Of a stretch of 64,000 nt of DNA, positions 18,067-27,176 are shown in pieces. The translations under genes and the position numbers were made by a program. Source of the DNA: Fictibacillus sp. FJAT-27399 (GTDB lineage Bacteria; Bacillota; Bacilli; Bacillales; Fictibacillaceae); NCBI RefSeq assembly GCF_001510655.1, contig NZ_LMVC01000002.1, positions 331,700 to 395,699 of the forward strand, read 5' to 3'. Below the pieces are notes generated by a model, which saw only the letters and a list, made by a program, of their open reading frames with translations, searched no databases and was not told where the DNA came from. Numbering within the stretch: position 1 is the stretch's first letter; each line of letters opens with the position of its first letter.

Positions 18067-19458
18067 TTAACGAACGCTTTTTTCAGTGTTTCTTTTTGTA
18101 ATCATGTAAGCGATGATCAAAATCACAAACCAGACAGGTGTAATGAACAGGGCGATCCGTGTATCTGCCGCAAAACCAAGCACAACGATCACAAAAGCGA
18201 AGAATGCCAGTACGATCCAGTTAATCACCGGCGAAAGCGGCATTTTAAATGCACTCTTTTTCGCGTCCTCAGGCTTTAGTTTCCGGAAGCGGAGATGGGC
18301 GACCAGGATGATTCCCCATACCCAGATGAAGCAGATGGTCGCGATGCTTGTCACCAGCGTGAACACTTCCTCCGGCAATAAATAATTGAGCAAAACGCCA
18401 AACGAGAGGAAAAATGTTGAAACGATAAGAGCGGGTGCCGGCACTTGCTTTTTGTTTAGCAATCCAAGCTTTTTAGGTGCTTTTCCTTCATTCGCCAGTG
18501 TGTAAAGCATTCGTCCCGTACTGAACAGGCCACTGTTGCAAGACGACATTGCGGAAGTGAGGACGACGAAATTGATGATGCCCGATGCTGCCGGAATGCC
18601 GATCAACTTAAAGACCGACACGAACGGGCTTGTGTCTGGATCTATTTTATCCCATGGATAGACGGACATGAGGACGATCAGTGACCCGATATAAAAGAGA
18701 AGAATCCGTGCTGGGATGTTGTTGATGGCACTTGGCAAGGTTTTATCTGGATCCTGTGCTTCACCGGCTGTTACGCCGACAAGCTCCACTCCTGCGAATG
18801 CGAAGAGTGCCATTTGAAAGGCAAGAACAAAGCCCGATGAACCGTTTGGGAAAAATCCGCCATGATTTACGAGATTGGATAATGAAGCCTGAGTGCCATG
18901 GCTTTCATAGCCCATGACGATCAGCACGATTCCAATACCAATGAGCGCAATAATGGTAATGATTTTAATAAGAGCGAACCAGAATTCAATCTCCCCGAAC
19001 GCTTTAACCGCCGACATATTAATGAGCAGCAAAACAAGTACAGCGGCCAGTGCCGTCAGCCATTGAGGAATACTCGGAAACCAGTATTTCACATACAATC
19101 CGACCGCTGTAATTTCGGCCATTCCTGTTACGATCCAGCAGAACCAGTACGTCCACCCCGTGATAAAACCTGCCCACGGCCCGATGAACGATTCGGCAAA
19201 GTGAGTGAACGAGCCGGATGTCGGGCTGTACATGAGCATTTCACCCAAGGCACGCATCATGAAAAACAGCATAACTCCAATAAGTGCGTAATTCAGCATG
19301 ATGGACGGCCCCGCCAGGTGAATCGATTTTCCCGCGCCTAAAAAAAGACCGGTTCCAATCGCTCCGCCGATGGCGATCAGCTGGATATGGCGATTTTTCA
19401 ACCCCCGCTGCAAATCCTCTTCTTTCTTCAACTCCTGCACCAACCTTTCCTGCGACAT
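18067..19458 (-). CDS. Amino acid permease, AAT/APC superfamily
   Basis: A 463-residue permease with 12 predicted membrane helices. The APC consensus is near the N terminus (HIQLIAIGGAIGTGLFLGAG) and the AAT-family motif follows (RALGEMLMYSPTSGSF). It imports an amino acid by proton symport. The closest types by pattern are the AapA/AlaP and CycA-like permeases for alanine, serine, glycine or D-amino acids, but the substrate is not certain. The ATG has only a weak ribosome binding site. The gene is divergent from the lipoprotein gene at 19662. Confidence 0.9.
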   Translation of the reverse strand: MSQERLVQELKKEEDLQRGLKNRHIQLIAIGGAIGTGLFLGAGKSIHLAGPSIMLNYALIGVMLFFMMRALGEMLMYSPTSGSFTHFAESFIGPWAGFITGWTYWFCWIVTGMAEITAVGLYVKYWFPSIPQWLTALAAVLVLLLINMSAVKAFGEIEFWFALIKIITIIALIGIGIVLIVMGYESHGTQASLSNLVNHGGFFPNGSSGFVLAFQMALFAFAGVELVGVTAGEAQDPDKTLPSAINNIPARILLFYIGSLIVLMSVYPWDKIDPDTSPFVSVFKLIGIPAASGIINFVVLTSAMSSCNSGLFSTGRMLYTLANEGKAPKKLGLLNKKQVPAPALIVSTFFLSFGVLLNYLLPEEVFTLVTSIATICFIWVWGIILVAHLRFRKLKPEDAKKSAFKMPLSPVINWIVLAFFAFVIVVLGFAADTRIALFITPVWFVILIIAYMITKRNTEKSVR

Positions 19459-19572
19459 ATATGGTAAGTTAACTTCTGCGAGTTATTTACTTATTTCCCT
19501 TTAGTATGACCAAATAAAACCAGTTGGTATCAGTTCTCTCTTCCTTCTATTAAATGATTGTTAAAAAAGCAG

Positions 19573-19586
19573 AGAAAGCGCTTAAA
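19573..19586. promoter_or_regulatory. Weak cre-like site between divergent genes
   Basis: AGAAAGCGCTTAAA keeps the central AAGCGCTT core of CcpA sites but misses the flanking T and C positions. It lies between the permease and the lipoprotein glycosidase-like gene and could affect either. Confidence 0.35.
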
Positions 19587-19661
19587 CTCTCTAAAAGAGG
19601 GTATTAACACTGCGAACCATAGAACATAGCTAGATGCTGCATCAGGGGAGGGAAGCACCAA

Positions 19662-20849
19662 ATGAAGAGAGCGTTCGGAAGCATTTCGTTAACCTGTCTG
19701 CTTGTAGTTGGCGGACTGGCTGGATGCGGGACCGCAGAAAAGACGTCGGGAAGCACAACGAATGAAACGAAAGCAAAAGACCAGCCGGTAAAGAAAGAAG
19801 AAGCAGCAAAGGAAAGGAAAGTTCCTGTTAAAAAACCGAAAGATGTGAAAGTAAAGGGAGTCTACATGTCAGGAGCATCCGCCGGAAATAATGAAAAGTT
19901 TAATGAACTGGTCAAGCTGGTGGATGATACAGAACTCAATGCACTCGTGGTAGATGTAAAAGAAGATGACGGGAAGATTACATATGATTCAAAGGTGCCT
20001 GCCATTAATCAAAACGGCTCAGATCAGCACCCGAAAATCAGCAATATCTCTCAGCGGATGAAAGTGCTGAAGAACCAAGACATATATACAATTGCCAGGA
20101 TCGTTACCTTTAAGGATCCTTATATGGCTAAGAAAAAACCAGAGTATGCCATGAAGAAGAAAAGCGGTGGCTTGTATTACAACGATGGCATTCCCTGGGT
20201 TGATCCGTATAATGAAGAGTATTGGTCCTATGTGATCTCTATTGCGAAAGAAGCTGCAAAGCAAGGGTTTGATGAGATTCAGTTCGACTATGTCCGATTC
20301 CCCGACAACGGGGCGCAGGTGGATCGCGAAGTGAAGTTTGATAACCCGGCTAAAAAGTCTAAAGAGCAAAACATTCACGACTTCCTTCTTTATGCGAAAA
20401 AGGATCTGAAGCCTTACGGCGTCAAAGTATCAGCAGATGTGTTCGGTGTGTCCACAAGCCAAAAAGACGATTCGGGCATCGGCCAGCAGTGGGAGTCAGT
20501 TACTCCGACCGTCGATGTGATCAGCCCAATGACGTACCCGTCCCATTACGGACCAGGGGTGTACGGCATAAGTGTTCCGGATGCCAAGCCGTATGAACTG
20601 ATCAAGAAAGCTCTCCAGTATGCTGTCGACCGGGACAAGGTGCTCGAAAAACAAAAGAAACCGGTCGCTGAAATCCGTCCGTGGTACCAGGATTTCACTG
20701 CCACCTGGGTGGACGGCCATATTGAATACGGGCCACAGCAGGTGAAGGATCAGATTCGGGCTGGGCAGGAGCTTGGTGTGGATGAGTACTTGCTCTGGAA
20801 TCCGAAGAATAAGTATACAGAAGAGGCGTTTAAAAAGGTAAAGCAGTAG
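19662..20849 (+). CDS. Lipoprotein with putative glycoside hydrolase domain (DUF4015)
   Basis: 395 residues. A signal peptide ends in lipobox LAGC (Cys22), followed by a Lys/Glu-rich linker to about residue 60. A (beta/alpha)8-like domain of the DUF4015 putative glycosyl hydrolase family fills the rest (VKGVYMSGASAGN, NALVVDVKEDDGKI, FDEIQFDYVRFPDNG, VDVISPMTYPSHYG). The acidic residues in VDVKEDDG, QFDYVRFPD and the SADVFG strand are catalytic candidates. It is probably anchored outside the membrane and acts on wall or envelope glycans; the substrate is unproven. An RBS GGGGAGGG precedes the ATG. Confidence 0.85.
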   Translation: MKRAFGSISLTCLLVVGGLAGCGTAEKTSGSTTNETKAKDQPVKKEEAAKERKVPVKKPKDVKVKGVYMSGASAGNNEKFNELVKLVDDTELNALVVDVKEDDGKITYDSKVPAINQNGSDQHPKISNISQRMKVLKNQDIYTIARIVTFKDPYMAKKKPEYAMKKKSGGLYYNDGIPWVDPYNEEYWSYVISIAKEAAKQGFDEIQFDYVRFPDNGAQVDREVKFDNPAKKSKEQNIHDFLLYAKKDLKPYGVKVSADVFGVSTSQKDDSGIGQQWESVTPTVDVISPMTYPSHYGPGVYGISVPDAKPYELIKKALQYAVDRDKVLEKQKKPVAEIRPWYQDFTATWVDGHIEYGPQQVKDQIRAGQELGVDEYLLWNPKNKYTEEAFKKVKQ

Positions 20850-20862
20850 ATGGAAAAAGCCC

Positions 20863-21451
20863 ATGGATTTCGACCCATTCATTCGGATCATCTCCCGCGT
20901 GGGCCTGACGCACGATTTGCAGATCGGACCCACTTTACTCGTGGTCATCCTGGCAATGGCAAGTGTCGGCGCATTCTTTGGTTCACTTCTTGCCAACTAT
21001 ATCGGCACACGCTTTAAAACGGGTCCGACCATCTTCGGAGCCATGTTTGTCGCGTGCCCCTGGCACCTCTTCTCGTTCCTATGGCTAGCGGACGACTTTA
21101 CATCACATCTCCTATTCTTATCATTTCATTCTTCTTGGGAGGTGTGGGTGTCGTCATCTCCAACGTTCATGTCATCAGCCTCCGCCAATCCATCAACCTG
21201 AGAATCTCCTTGGCAGAATGAATGCAAGCTATCGATTTGTCGTTTCAGGAGTTACCCCGATTGGAGCACTTCTGGGAGGGTACCTCGGAACATTCATTGG
21301 GTTGCGTCTCACCCTCGTTGTAGGCGCGATAGGTACCCTGACCGCTCTATTGTGGATTGTATTTTCACCGCTTCCAAAGCTTAATGAGCTGCCTGCTCAA
21401 GAGGATGATAGTGAATGTCCAGAGATTGTTGGCGCTGAGACTACGTCATAA
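20863..21451 (+). pseudogene. MFS transporter remnant
   Basis: Only the C-terminal half of an MFS permease can be read, in three frames: SVGAFFGSLLANYIGTRFKTG from 20940, then SPILIISFFLGGVGVVISNV near 21110-21160, then LLGRMNASYRFVVSGVTPIG to 21451. At least two frameshifts, near 21095 and 21199, and loss of the N-terminal half make it non-functional. It starts 13 bases after the lipoprotein gene with no RBS of its own. Confidence 0.85.
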
Positions 21452-21458
21452 TTAGAAA

Positions 21459-21484
21459 AGCCCCTTGATCTCCCAGGGGGCTTA
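21459..21484 (+). terminator. Terminator after MFS remnant
   Basis: AAGCCCCTTG pairs with CAGGGGGCTT (one mismatch) across a 6-base loop, followed by a moderately T-rich tail. Confidence 0.6.
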
Positions 21485-21509
21485 TTTACTTAGTTATTTA
21501 AAGTTAGTA

Positions 21510-21911
21510 TCATGAGACATTAATTTTTAGAGCTCTAAATGCTTCTGACATTTTATGAGCAAACGTTAAGGGAGATTCAACAGATTGAAAGTGAAGATAA
21601 AGGATACTCGGTTTTGTATACATCCAATGATTATGAAGTGCGCTTATCATGATTTTATTTTTAACAAGAATACTCGTGAACAAAGGTACCTCTTCTTCTA
21701 ATAAAACCACTTCCCCCAGGTTAAGGGCGTTTCCTTGTTGATCCACAGATTCAAACATCAGACCAGCATGAAGTTCGCCGCGGCTCGGACGTCCTTGAAT
21801 GGTAACATGCAGATTGCGCTGGAACTCTACCGAGCATACCCCATGTTCAACCTTGGGAGTTCCATTCAATATTTGGGCGTATTGCTGACACAACTGGCCA
21901 AAAGAGGGCAT
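21510..21911 (-). CDS. DUF1259 (LppY/LpqO-like) domain protein
   Basis: 133 residues matching one DUF1259 repeat: CSVEFQRNLHVTIQGRPSR, GEVVLLEEEVPLF and the conserved ALHNHWMYTKPSILYLHF block. Actinobacterial LppY/LpqO and most Bacillus homologues carry two such repeats or an N-terminal export signal. This protein has one repeat and no signal, so it is a short cytoplasmic version. The ALHNH...LH histidines suggest metal or small-ligand binding, but no activity is established. The RBS AAGGAAGG precedes the ATG on the minus strand. Confidence 0.8.
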   Translation of the reverse strand: MPSFGQLCQQYAQILNGTPKVEHGVCSVEFQRNLHVTIQGRPSRGELHAGLMFESVDQQGNALNLGEVVLLEEEVPLFTSILVKNKIMISALHNHWMYTKPSILYLHFQSVESPLTFAHKMSEAFRALKINVS

Positions 21912-21987
21912 GAGAGACCTTCCTTTTTTCCATTAAAATATGAAGGAACCGTTAACTGGGTGCATGAATCAAAAGGGAATAAAGAAG

Positions 21988-22761
21988 TTATATACCAAAC
22001 GTTTTCCCGCCGTTCACGGATAGTGATTGTCCGGTGATGAACTTGGCTTCATGGGATGCCAAGAATACAACCGCGTTTCCGATATCAAGGGGTTCTCCCA
22101 TGCGGCCGGGGGGCACGCCTTTTTGGTAATTACTTGGATCGATCCCTTCATGCCGCTCCACTGGTATAAAGCCGGGGTTCAGAAGGTTCACCGTGATTCC
22201 AAAACGTCCGAGTTCATTCGCCCAAGATCGGGTCATCCCAAGCTGAGCGGATTTCGCAGTTACATAGTTTGCAAAGTTTGCGTTCCCTAATTGGATGACT
22301 TCACTTCCAATGTTAATGATTCGGCCTTCTCCTTTTTCTTTCATCCCCGGCAAGACCGCCTTCGTTAATAACAGAGGAGCTTTCACAAAAAAGTTCAGCT
22401 GATCCAAATAGTCATCCCATGTGCTTTCTTCAAGTGAGAGCTCTGGCTGCGGGCCGGTAGCGTTGTTTACCAGAATATCAATTGTCTCGCCCGTTATCTC
22501 TTCGCTTTCTTTAACTAGGCGATTTACGGATTCTTCATTTGTTACGTCGCCTTGAACAGCAAATGCTTTTCCTCCGCTGGATTGAATGAAGTCGACGGTT
22601 TGGAGGGCAGTCTCCCGGCTGTGTGCATAATTGACGATAACGGTTGCTCCTGATTGTGCCAAGGCTGCGCTGATATGTCTGCCAAGGCCTTTTGTTCCTC
22701 CGGTTACGAGTGCAATTTTGCTATGTAAGTTATTGATTAGAATCACTCCCTTATTGAACAC
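21988..22761 (-). CDS. Short-chain dehydrogenase/reductase
   Basis: About 257 residues with the SDR cofactor motif TGGTKGLG, the NNATG motif, and a catalytic Ser (NIGSEV), Tyr and Lys (YVTAK). The C-terminal VNGGKT ends as in 3-oxoacyl-ACP reductase-like SDRs. It uses NAD(P)H to reduce or oxidise an unknown alcohol or ketone. The start is uncertain: a GTG at 22761 has no good RBS, while AAGGGAG overlaps an internal GTG at 22746 and would best serve a codon about six residues further in, where no standard start exists. Point loss of an ATG is possible. Confidence 0.82.
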   Translation of the reverse strand: MFNKGVILINNLHSKIALVTGGTKGLGRHISAALAQSGATVIVNYAHSRETALQTVDFIQSSGGKAFAVQGDVTNEESVNRLVKESEEITGETIDILVNNATGPQPELSLEESTWDDYLDQLNFFVKAPLLLTKAVLPGMKEKGEGRIINIGSEVIQLGNANFANYVTAKSAQLGMTRSWANELGRFGITVNLLNPGFIPVERHEGIDPSNYQKGVPPGRMGEPLDIGNAVVFLASHEAKFITGQSLSVNGGKTFGI

Positions 22762-22841
22762 CTATTTTATGCATGCAAAATAATAGATTGTAAATAGTAT
22801 ATCAATCTTTAAATCTTAGAATGGCATTAAAGATATCAGTC

Positions 22842-22869
22842 ACAGGTACCCTTGTACACACATACATTA
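22842..22869 (+). promoter_or_regulatory. Candidate mother-cell (sigma-K type) promoter of sqhC
   Basis: CATACATTA at 22861-22869 fits the sigma-K -10 consensus CATANNNTA, and an AC dinucleotide lies 17 bases upstream as expected for the -35. The same -10 also fits the sigma-E form CATACAnT, but no matching -35 is seen. Confidence 0.45.
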
Positions 22870-22917
22870 TAGGCAGTAAAGCAACTGCCAAGGGACTTAA
22901 CCGGAGTGATGGATGCC

Positions 22918-24756
22918 ATGTACAGACTTGCTGAGGTAAATAGGGAAATTGACAGCCGCAGTTCCTGCCTTCTTGAGCTGCAGGAACAGGATGGATCATG
23001 GAGGTGTTGCTTCGAAAATGCTTTAATGACTGACGCTTACATGATTATTTTATTGCGGACTCTGGGATGGAAAGACGAAAAACTGATTCAGCGGCTCGTT
23101 CAACGATTGTTGTCCAAGCAGGAAACGAATGGAGTGTGGAAAGCCTATCCTGATGAGGAAAAGGGGAATTTGACGGCGACAGCAGAAGCGTATACCGCTC
23201 TCCTCTTTTCAGGGCACGTGCCAAATGAGACAAACCGTCTAAGGCAAGCCGTCAGTTTTATTAGAAATCAGGGCGGTTTAAAAAAAGTAAGTTTGATGAC
23301 AAAAGTCTTTTTTGCGTTTAACGGCCTATACCCCTGGCCGAAACATACAGCTGATCCTGCAAGGATTTTTCGAATAATGGAGAAAGTTAACTTAAACTTT
23401 TATGATATCAGCAGCTATGCCAGGGCACATTTTGCCCCCGTTTTGTTAGGTATGTCACAAAAGTTCCAATTACGAAGCGGCAGCACGCCGTGTCTGAAAC
23501 ATTTGTTTACAAAAATGGAAGATGGCTTATGGGATGAGACACAGGTCACTCGTAGGAAGGCTTCGTATTCTTATCAAACTGCCTTTCTGGAAAACTATAT
23601 TTTAAAGCGTATTGAAGCTGACGGTACATTGCTTAACTATGCAAGTACCAGCTTTCTTATGGTGTATGGGCTTATCTCAATCGGCTATAAGAAGGATTCA
23701 CCTATGATAAAACAAGCCGTTCATGGCCTTATTTCCTTGTTGTGCTATAACGGTCAGACCTTTCATATCCAAAATTCTCCCTCCACTATATGGGACACCT
23801 CTCTGATAAACTATGCTTTATTGTCTTCTGGGGTTGCCTCTACACATCCCAGTCTGAAAAAAAGCCTTCAGTTCCTCCTGAAGAATCAGCATTCAAGCTA
23901 TGGTGATTGGAAGTATCATAATCCGGATGCATCTCCAGGCGGATGGGGTTTCAGTGAAGGCAATACCCGCCATCCTGATGTAGATGACACACAGGCTGCC
24001 CTTCGAACAATAAACCGATACCAAAGAATAAACAAGAACCTGAATCATGCCTATAAAAGAGGAAGAGACTGGCTGTTATCCATGCAGAATAAGGATGGAG
24101 GGTGGGGGGCTTTTGAGAAGGACGCCAATAAAAAATGGCTGCGGATTTTGCCTGTTGAAAACGCGGGAGATGCCCTTACGGATCCTTCCACTGCTGATCT
24201 CACAGGACGTACCCTCGAATTTTTTTGTAACTATGACGGTTTGCTGCTGCCGTCTCCTCGGATTAAAGCAGCCGTGCAATGGTTAAAAAGAAATCAGGAA
24301 AATGACGGTTCCTGGTACGGCCGCTGGGGAATTAGTTACATTTACGGAACCTGGGCAAGTGTGACAGGATTGATGGCAGCGGGCATCTGTGAGCAAGACC
24401 GCACCATTCAAAAGGCAATAGGATGGCTGTCAGAAATTCAGCATTCCGACGGTGGCTGGGGAGAATCATGCAGAAGTGATATCGAAAAGAAATATATTTC
24501 CCTTTCATACAGCACCATAACCCAGACAGCCTGGGCACTTGATGCCTTGATCACTGCTTGTCCCACACCGAACAGAACCATAAAAAGAGGCATTGATTAT
24601 CTATTAAACCGTGGAAATTATAATGTTCAAAGCCTGACCTACCCAACAGGCGCTGGGTTGCCAGGAAGCTTTTATATCTATTACCATAGCTATAATCATG
24701 TCTGGCCACTTCTTGCTCTATGCCATTACAGGGAAAAATACAGGGAGGAGCCATGA
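22918..24756 (+). CDS. sqhC: Sporulenol synthase / squalene-hopene cyclase family
   Basis: A 612-residue triterpene cyclase. The catalytic acid motif DXDD is at residues 354-357 (PDVDDTQ), and several QW repeats are visible (QEQDGSW, QNKDGGWGAF, QENDGSWYG, QHSDGGWGE). Length and context match B. subtilis SqhC, which cyclises tetraprenyl-beta-curcumene to sporulenol in spores; hopanoid synthesis is the alternative. I chose the ATG at 22918 because GGAGTGAT sits at the right distance; in-frame GTG at 22906 and ATG at 22909 and are less well placed. The terminator begins inside the last codons. Confidence 0.9.
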   Translation: MYRLAEVNREIDSRSSCLLELQEQDGSWRCCFENALMTDAYMIILLRTLGWKDEKLIQRLVQRLLSKQETNGVWKAYPDEEKGNLTATAEAYTALLFSGHVPNETNRLRQAVSFIRNQGGLKKVSLMTKVFFAFNGLYPWPKHTADPARIFRIMEKVNLNFYDISSYARAHFAPVLLGMSQKFQLRSGSTPCLKHLFTKMEDGLWDETQVTRRKASYSYQTAFLENYILKRIEADGTLLNYASTSFLMVYGLISIGYKKDSPMIKQAVHGLISLLCYNGQTFHIQNSPSTIWDTSLINYALLSSGVASTHPSLKKSLQFLLKNQHSSYGDWKYHNPDASPGGWGFSEGNTRHPDVDDTQAALRTINRYQRINKNLNHAYKRGRDWLLSMQNKDGGWGAFEKDANKKWLRILPVENAGDALTDPSTADLTGRTLEFFCNYDGLLLPSPRIKAAVQWLKRNQENDGSWYGRWGISYIYGTWASVTGLMAAGICEQDRTIQKAIGWLSEIQHSDGGWGESCRSDIEKKYISLSYSTITQTAWALDALITACPTPNRTIKRGIDYLLNRGNYNVQSLTYPTGAGLPGSFYIYYHSYNHVWPLLALCHYREKYREEP

Positions 24757-24769
24757 CGGCTTCTCCCTC
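24742..24769. terminator. Bidirectional terminator overlapping the sqhC stop
   Basis: Stem AGGGAGGAGCC with GGCTTCTCCCT (one wobble) around a 6-base loop. It starts before the sqhC TGA and ends 4 bases from the convergent dehalogenase stop. Confidence 0.8.
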
Positions 24770-24773
24770 TTTA

Positions 24774-25439
24774 TTATTTCCACTCAAGAATTCCATTAAG
24801 ATCAGAATATATGGTATCAGGAGCAAGGTTCAATTCCTCAATGGGCAGCTCGTTTCGGTTGATCCATGCCGTACGAAATCCAAAGTTTTTTGCTCCGGAA
24901 ATGTCCCAGCCGTTGGAAGACATGAATAATACTTCTTCTCTTTTGACATTCAATGTTTTTAGCGCATGATCATACGAAGCGGGTGTGGGTTTAAACTGTT
25001 TCACTTCATCCACACTGATGATGGCGTCAAAGAGAGGGGAGAGCCCGGACTGTTGGATTAAGGGATCAAGCATATCATGGGAACCATTCGAGAAGACGGC
25101 CAATGTTTTATCTTTTAGCTGCACAAGTACACGTTCTACTTCAGGATAATGAGTTAATTGCAAATAAGCTTCAATCAATGCCTTTTCTTTTTCCTCGCCC
25201 CATTCTTCTTCACTGGCTTTAATGGCATATTTTAAGGCATCGTTTGTAATCGTTAAGAACGTCTCATAATTGCCCATAAGCTGGCGTAAATTGGAATACT
25301 CAATTTGTTTCGTTCTCCAGATTTGACTGATTTTCTCTCCTTTTCCAGGATAGAATTCCTCGCATTTTTCCTTCACAGAATGGACATCAAATAATGTTCC
25401 ATACACATCAAAAACAAAAGCTTTGATTTCCGTGCTCAT
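24774..25439 (-). CDS. Haloacid dehalogenase, type II (HAD superfamily)
   Basis: 221 residues, the usual size for (S)-2-haloacid dehalogenases. The nucleophile is Asp11 in FVFDVYGTLFD. Motif II is FSNGSHDML, the conserved Lys lies in DEVKQFKPTPASYDHAL, and motif III is MSSNGWDISGAKNFGF, a type II signature. It would replace the halogen of short 2-haloacids by hydroxyl in the cytoplasm, though many such proteins act on other small substrates. RBS GGAGG lies 10 bases before the ATG. It is a single gene. Confidence 0.9.
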   Translation of the reverse strand: MSTEIKAFVFDVYGTLFDVHSVKEKCEEFYPGKGEKISQIWRTKQIEYSNLRQLMGNYETFLTITNDALKYAIKASEEEWGEEKEKALIEAYLQLTHYPEVERVLVQLKDKTLAVFSNGSHDMLDPLIQQSGLSPLFDAIISVDEVKQFKPTPASYDHALKTLNVKREEVLFMSSNGWDISGAKNFGFRTAWINRNELPIEELNLAPDTIYSDLNGILEWK

Positions 25440-25529
25440 CTTTTATCTGCCTCCATAAGTAAATACTCTCTTCTCTATGTTCCTCTCTTCACGTATTTTC
25501 AATCACAAATGTAAATAAAAAAAGTCCTT

Positions 25530-25728
25530 TTAAATAATATCCAATGGCATTTTCTTTGTAGGTTTAGAAAATACTTGATTAAGTTTATTGAGATCTTCTT
25601 CAGTAATCTCAATCATTGCCGCTTCGGCATTTGCTATAACATGTTCTTTTTGAACCGCTTTTGGAATCGCTATGACGTTGCTTGAACGGATGGTCCAGGC
25701 AAGAGCGATTTGTAATGGTTGGACATTG
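25530..25728 (-). pseudogene. Aldo/keto reductase C-terminal fragment
   Basis: About 66 codons on the minus strand read as the end of a YtbE/YvgN-type aldo/keto reductase (PLQIALAWTIRSSNVIAIPK, EITEEDLNKLNQVF) to a TAA at 25530. Upstream of about 25728 the similarity ends abruptly with no start codon or catalytic tetrad. It is a deletion remnant. Confidence 0.8.
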
Positions 25729-26010
25729 CATTATAAGAAGTAAAGCTTTTATTTGTAACTAAAGGGGTTTATGAAGTATTGAAACTTAAATGACTTTCTT
25801 TTCAATGAGATAAAAATAGATATCACTGCACACTCAAAAGGTGTTGTGCACTTTTTTATTGAATAATTTAACGATAGTAATGAATGTCTAAAATATTTTT
25901 TCATGTCGATTTAGTAATTCCTCGTTCGTTGTAATAGTATAGGCAGAGTTCAAAAGTTTTTTATAACCTAGTGATCTAACCAAAGTAAATAAATAGTGGG
26001 AGGAATTTAT

Positions 26011-26371
26011 ATCCGATTCATGATGATTGTTAAGGCCACAAAGGATTAGAGGCAGGTGTATTGCCTAGTAAAGAACTTATGGATGCCATGATGAAATATA
26101 ACGAGGAATTGGTGAAAGCAGGTGTTCTGTTAGCCGCTGAAGGGCTTCATCCAAGCTCAAACGGAATTCGAATCTCGTACCCCGAACCTGGCAGGAACCA
26201 AAAGTAATAGATTGACCATTTACAGAATCAAAGTAGATGATTGCTGGTTTTACTCTCATAGAGGTTAAATCTAGAGAAGAAGCAATAGAATGGGCGATAC
26301 GAATGCCAGATCCACATGGATTTTACCCGCAATGCACCCGAGCTGGAACTGCTTCTGAAGCGGGCCTCTGA
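26011..26371 (+). pseudogene. YCII-domain (DGPF family) gene, broken
   Basis: Behind a GGGAGGA site the frame begins ATC CGA TTC ATG ATG, so the expected ATG start is ATC. It reads RFMMIVKATKD and hits a TAG. Other frames then give LMDAMMKYNEELVKAGVLLA and AAEGLHPSSNGIRISYPEPG, and later IEVKSREEAIEWAIRMPDPH. The DGPF block is scrambled (IDxPFTESK replaced by a stop-rich stretch). Several shifts make it inactive. An intact relative follows at 26518. Confidence 0.8.
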
Positions 26372-26517
26372 ATGTATGGAGGAATAACTCGCAAAAACCG
26401 ATGAAAAAAGTCTAGAAAAACAATTAGTGATGTGTCCATTTTACTGTATGCCGATCGTCGACTTAAAACAAACAGCAAAATGTAAGCCAATATCAATGAT
26501 ATAAAGGAGATGTTAAA

Positions 26518-26901
26518 ATGATATATCTATGTTTAGGTTACTTCAATCAAGAAAAAATGGATGGCCGTCCCAAGGCGGAGATTGAGGCTGTCATGAGCGA
26601 ATGTGAGCCCCACCTCAAGGAATTCTACAAAAGCGGTCAAGTGATGATGGATGCTGGGCTCGACTTAGAAACCAAATGCTTGCGCCGGGAGAACGGGAAG
26701 GTAATGGTTACGGACGGTCCTTTTGTAGAGACCAAAGAGCTGATCGGCAGTGCGTTCCTCATTGAAGCAAAGGACATGGAGGATGCGATTCGGATAGCCT
26801 TACTACATCCGACCACGCAAGTCAGAGCTGGTGAGCAGTTTGGTTGGGGCATTGAGATCCGGCCTATCCATTATTTCGAACAGAGGGAACAGAACGTCTA
26901 G
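26518..26901 (+). CDS. YCII-related (DGPF) domain protein
   Basis: 127 residues of the YCII/DGPFAETKE family, with VTDGPFVETKELIGSAFLIEA at residues 64-84 as the hallmark. Family members form a ferredoxin-like dimer and are often linked to ECF sigma factors; their reaction is not established. No sigma factor gene is adjacent here. RBS AAAGGAGATG precedes the ATG. It follows a decayed relative, so this locus once held a tandem pair. Confidence 0.82.
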   Translation: MIYLCLGYFNQEKMDGRPKAEIEAVMSECEPHLKEFYKSGQVMMDAGLDLETKCLRRENGKVMVTDGPFVETKELIGSAFLIEAKDMEDAIRIALLHPTTQVRAGEQFGWGIEIRPIHYFEQREQNV

Positions 26902-26948
26902 TTATACGGGCTCTCATGCTGCCAGGAGTAAGAAAAGCAAAATAAAAC

Positions 26949-26984
26949 AACTATAAAGAGGCATTATAATGCCTTTTTATAGTT
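26949..26984. terminator. Terminator between YCII gene and small minus-strand gene
   Basis: A 9-bp outer stem AACTATAAA/TTTATAGTT and an inner stem AGGCAT/ATGCCT enclose a 2-4 base loop. A/T tracts flank both sides, so it could act for both convergent genes. Confidence 0.7.
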
Positions 26985-27023
26985 TGTACGGGCTTTGTTC
27001 TGGCTCATAAAAGCTATATAGCC

Positions 27024-27176
27024 TTATTCACTTGGATCCACTTCGTCCCAAGACATCGTTGTTACTTCTGTATAATTGCCGCTTTCAATTTCTTCCTGTG
27101 TAGCCTCTTGGTTTAATTCTTCTGCATCATTCATGCCTGGAGCGACCGATGGCTTTTGTTCGTGGTCTTTCTTCAT
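27024..27176 (-). CDS. Small acidic protein, 50 residues
   Basis: From an ATG at 27176 with AAGGGG upstream, a 50-codon frame reads MKKDHEQKPSVAPGMND, continues with a Glu/Gln-rich middle and ends in TMSWDEVDPSE. It has no Cys, no membrane segment and a strongly acidic composition. I do not recognise a family. Proteins of this kind are common in Bacillaceae spores, but nothing here proves that role. Confidence 0.65.
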   Translation of the reverse strand: MKKDHEQKPSVAPGMNDAEELNQEATQEEIESGNYTEVTTMSWDEVDPSE

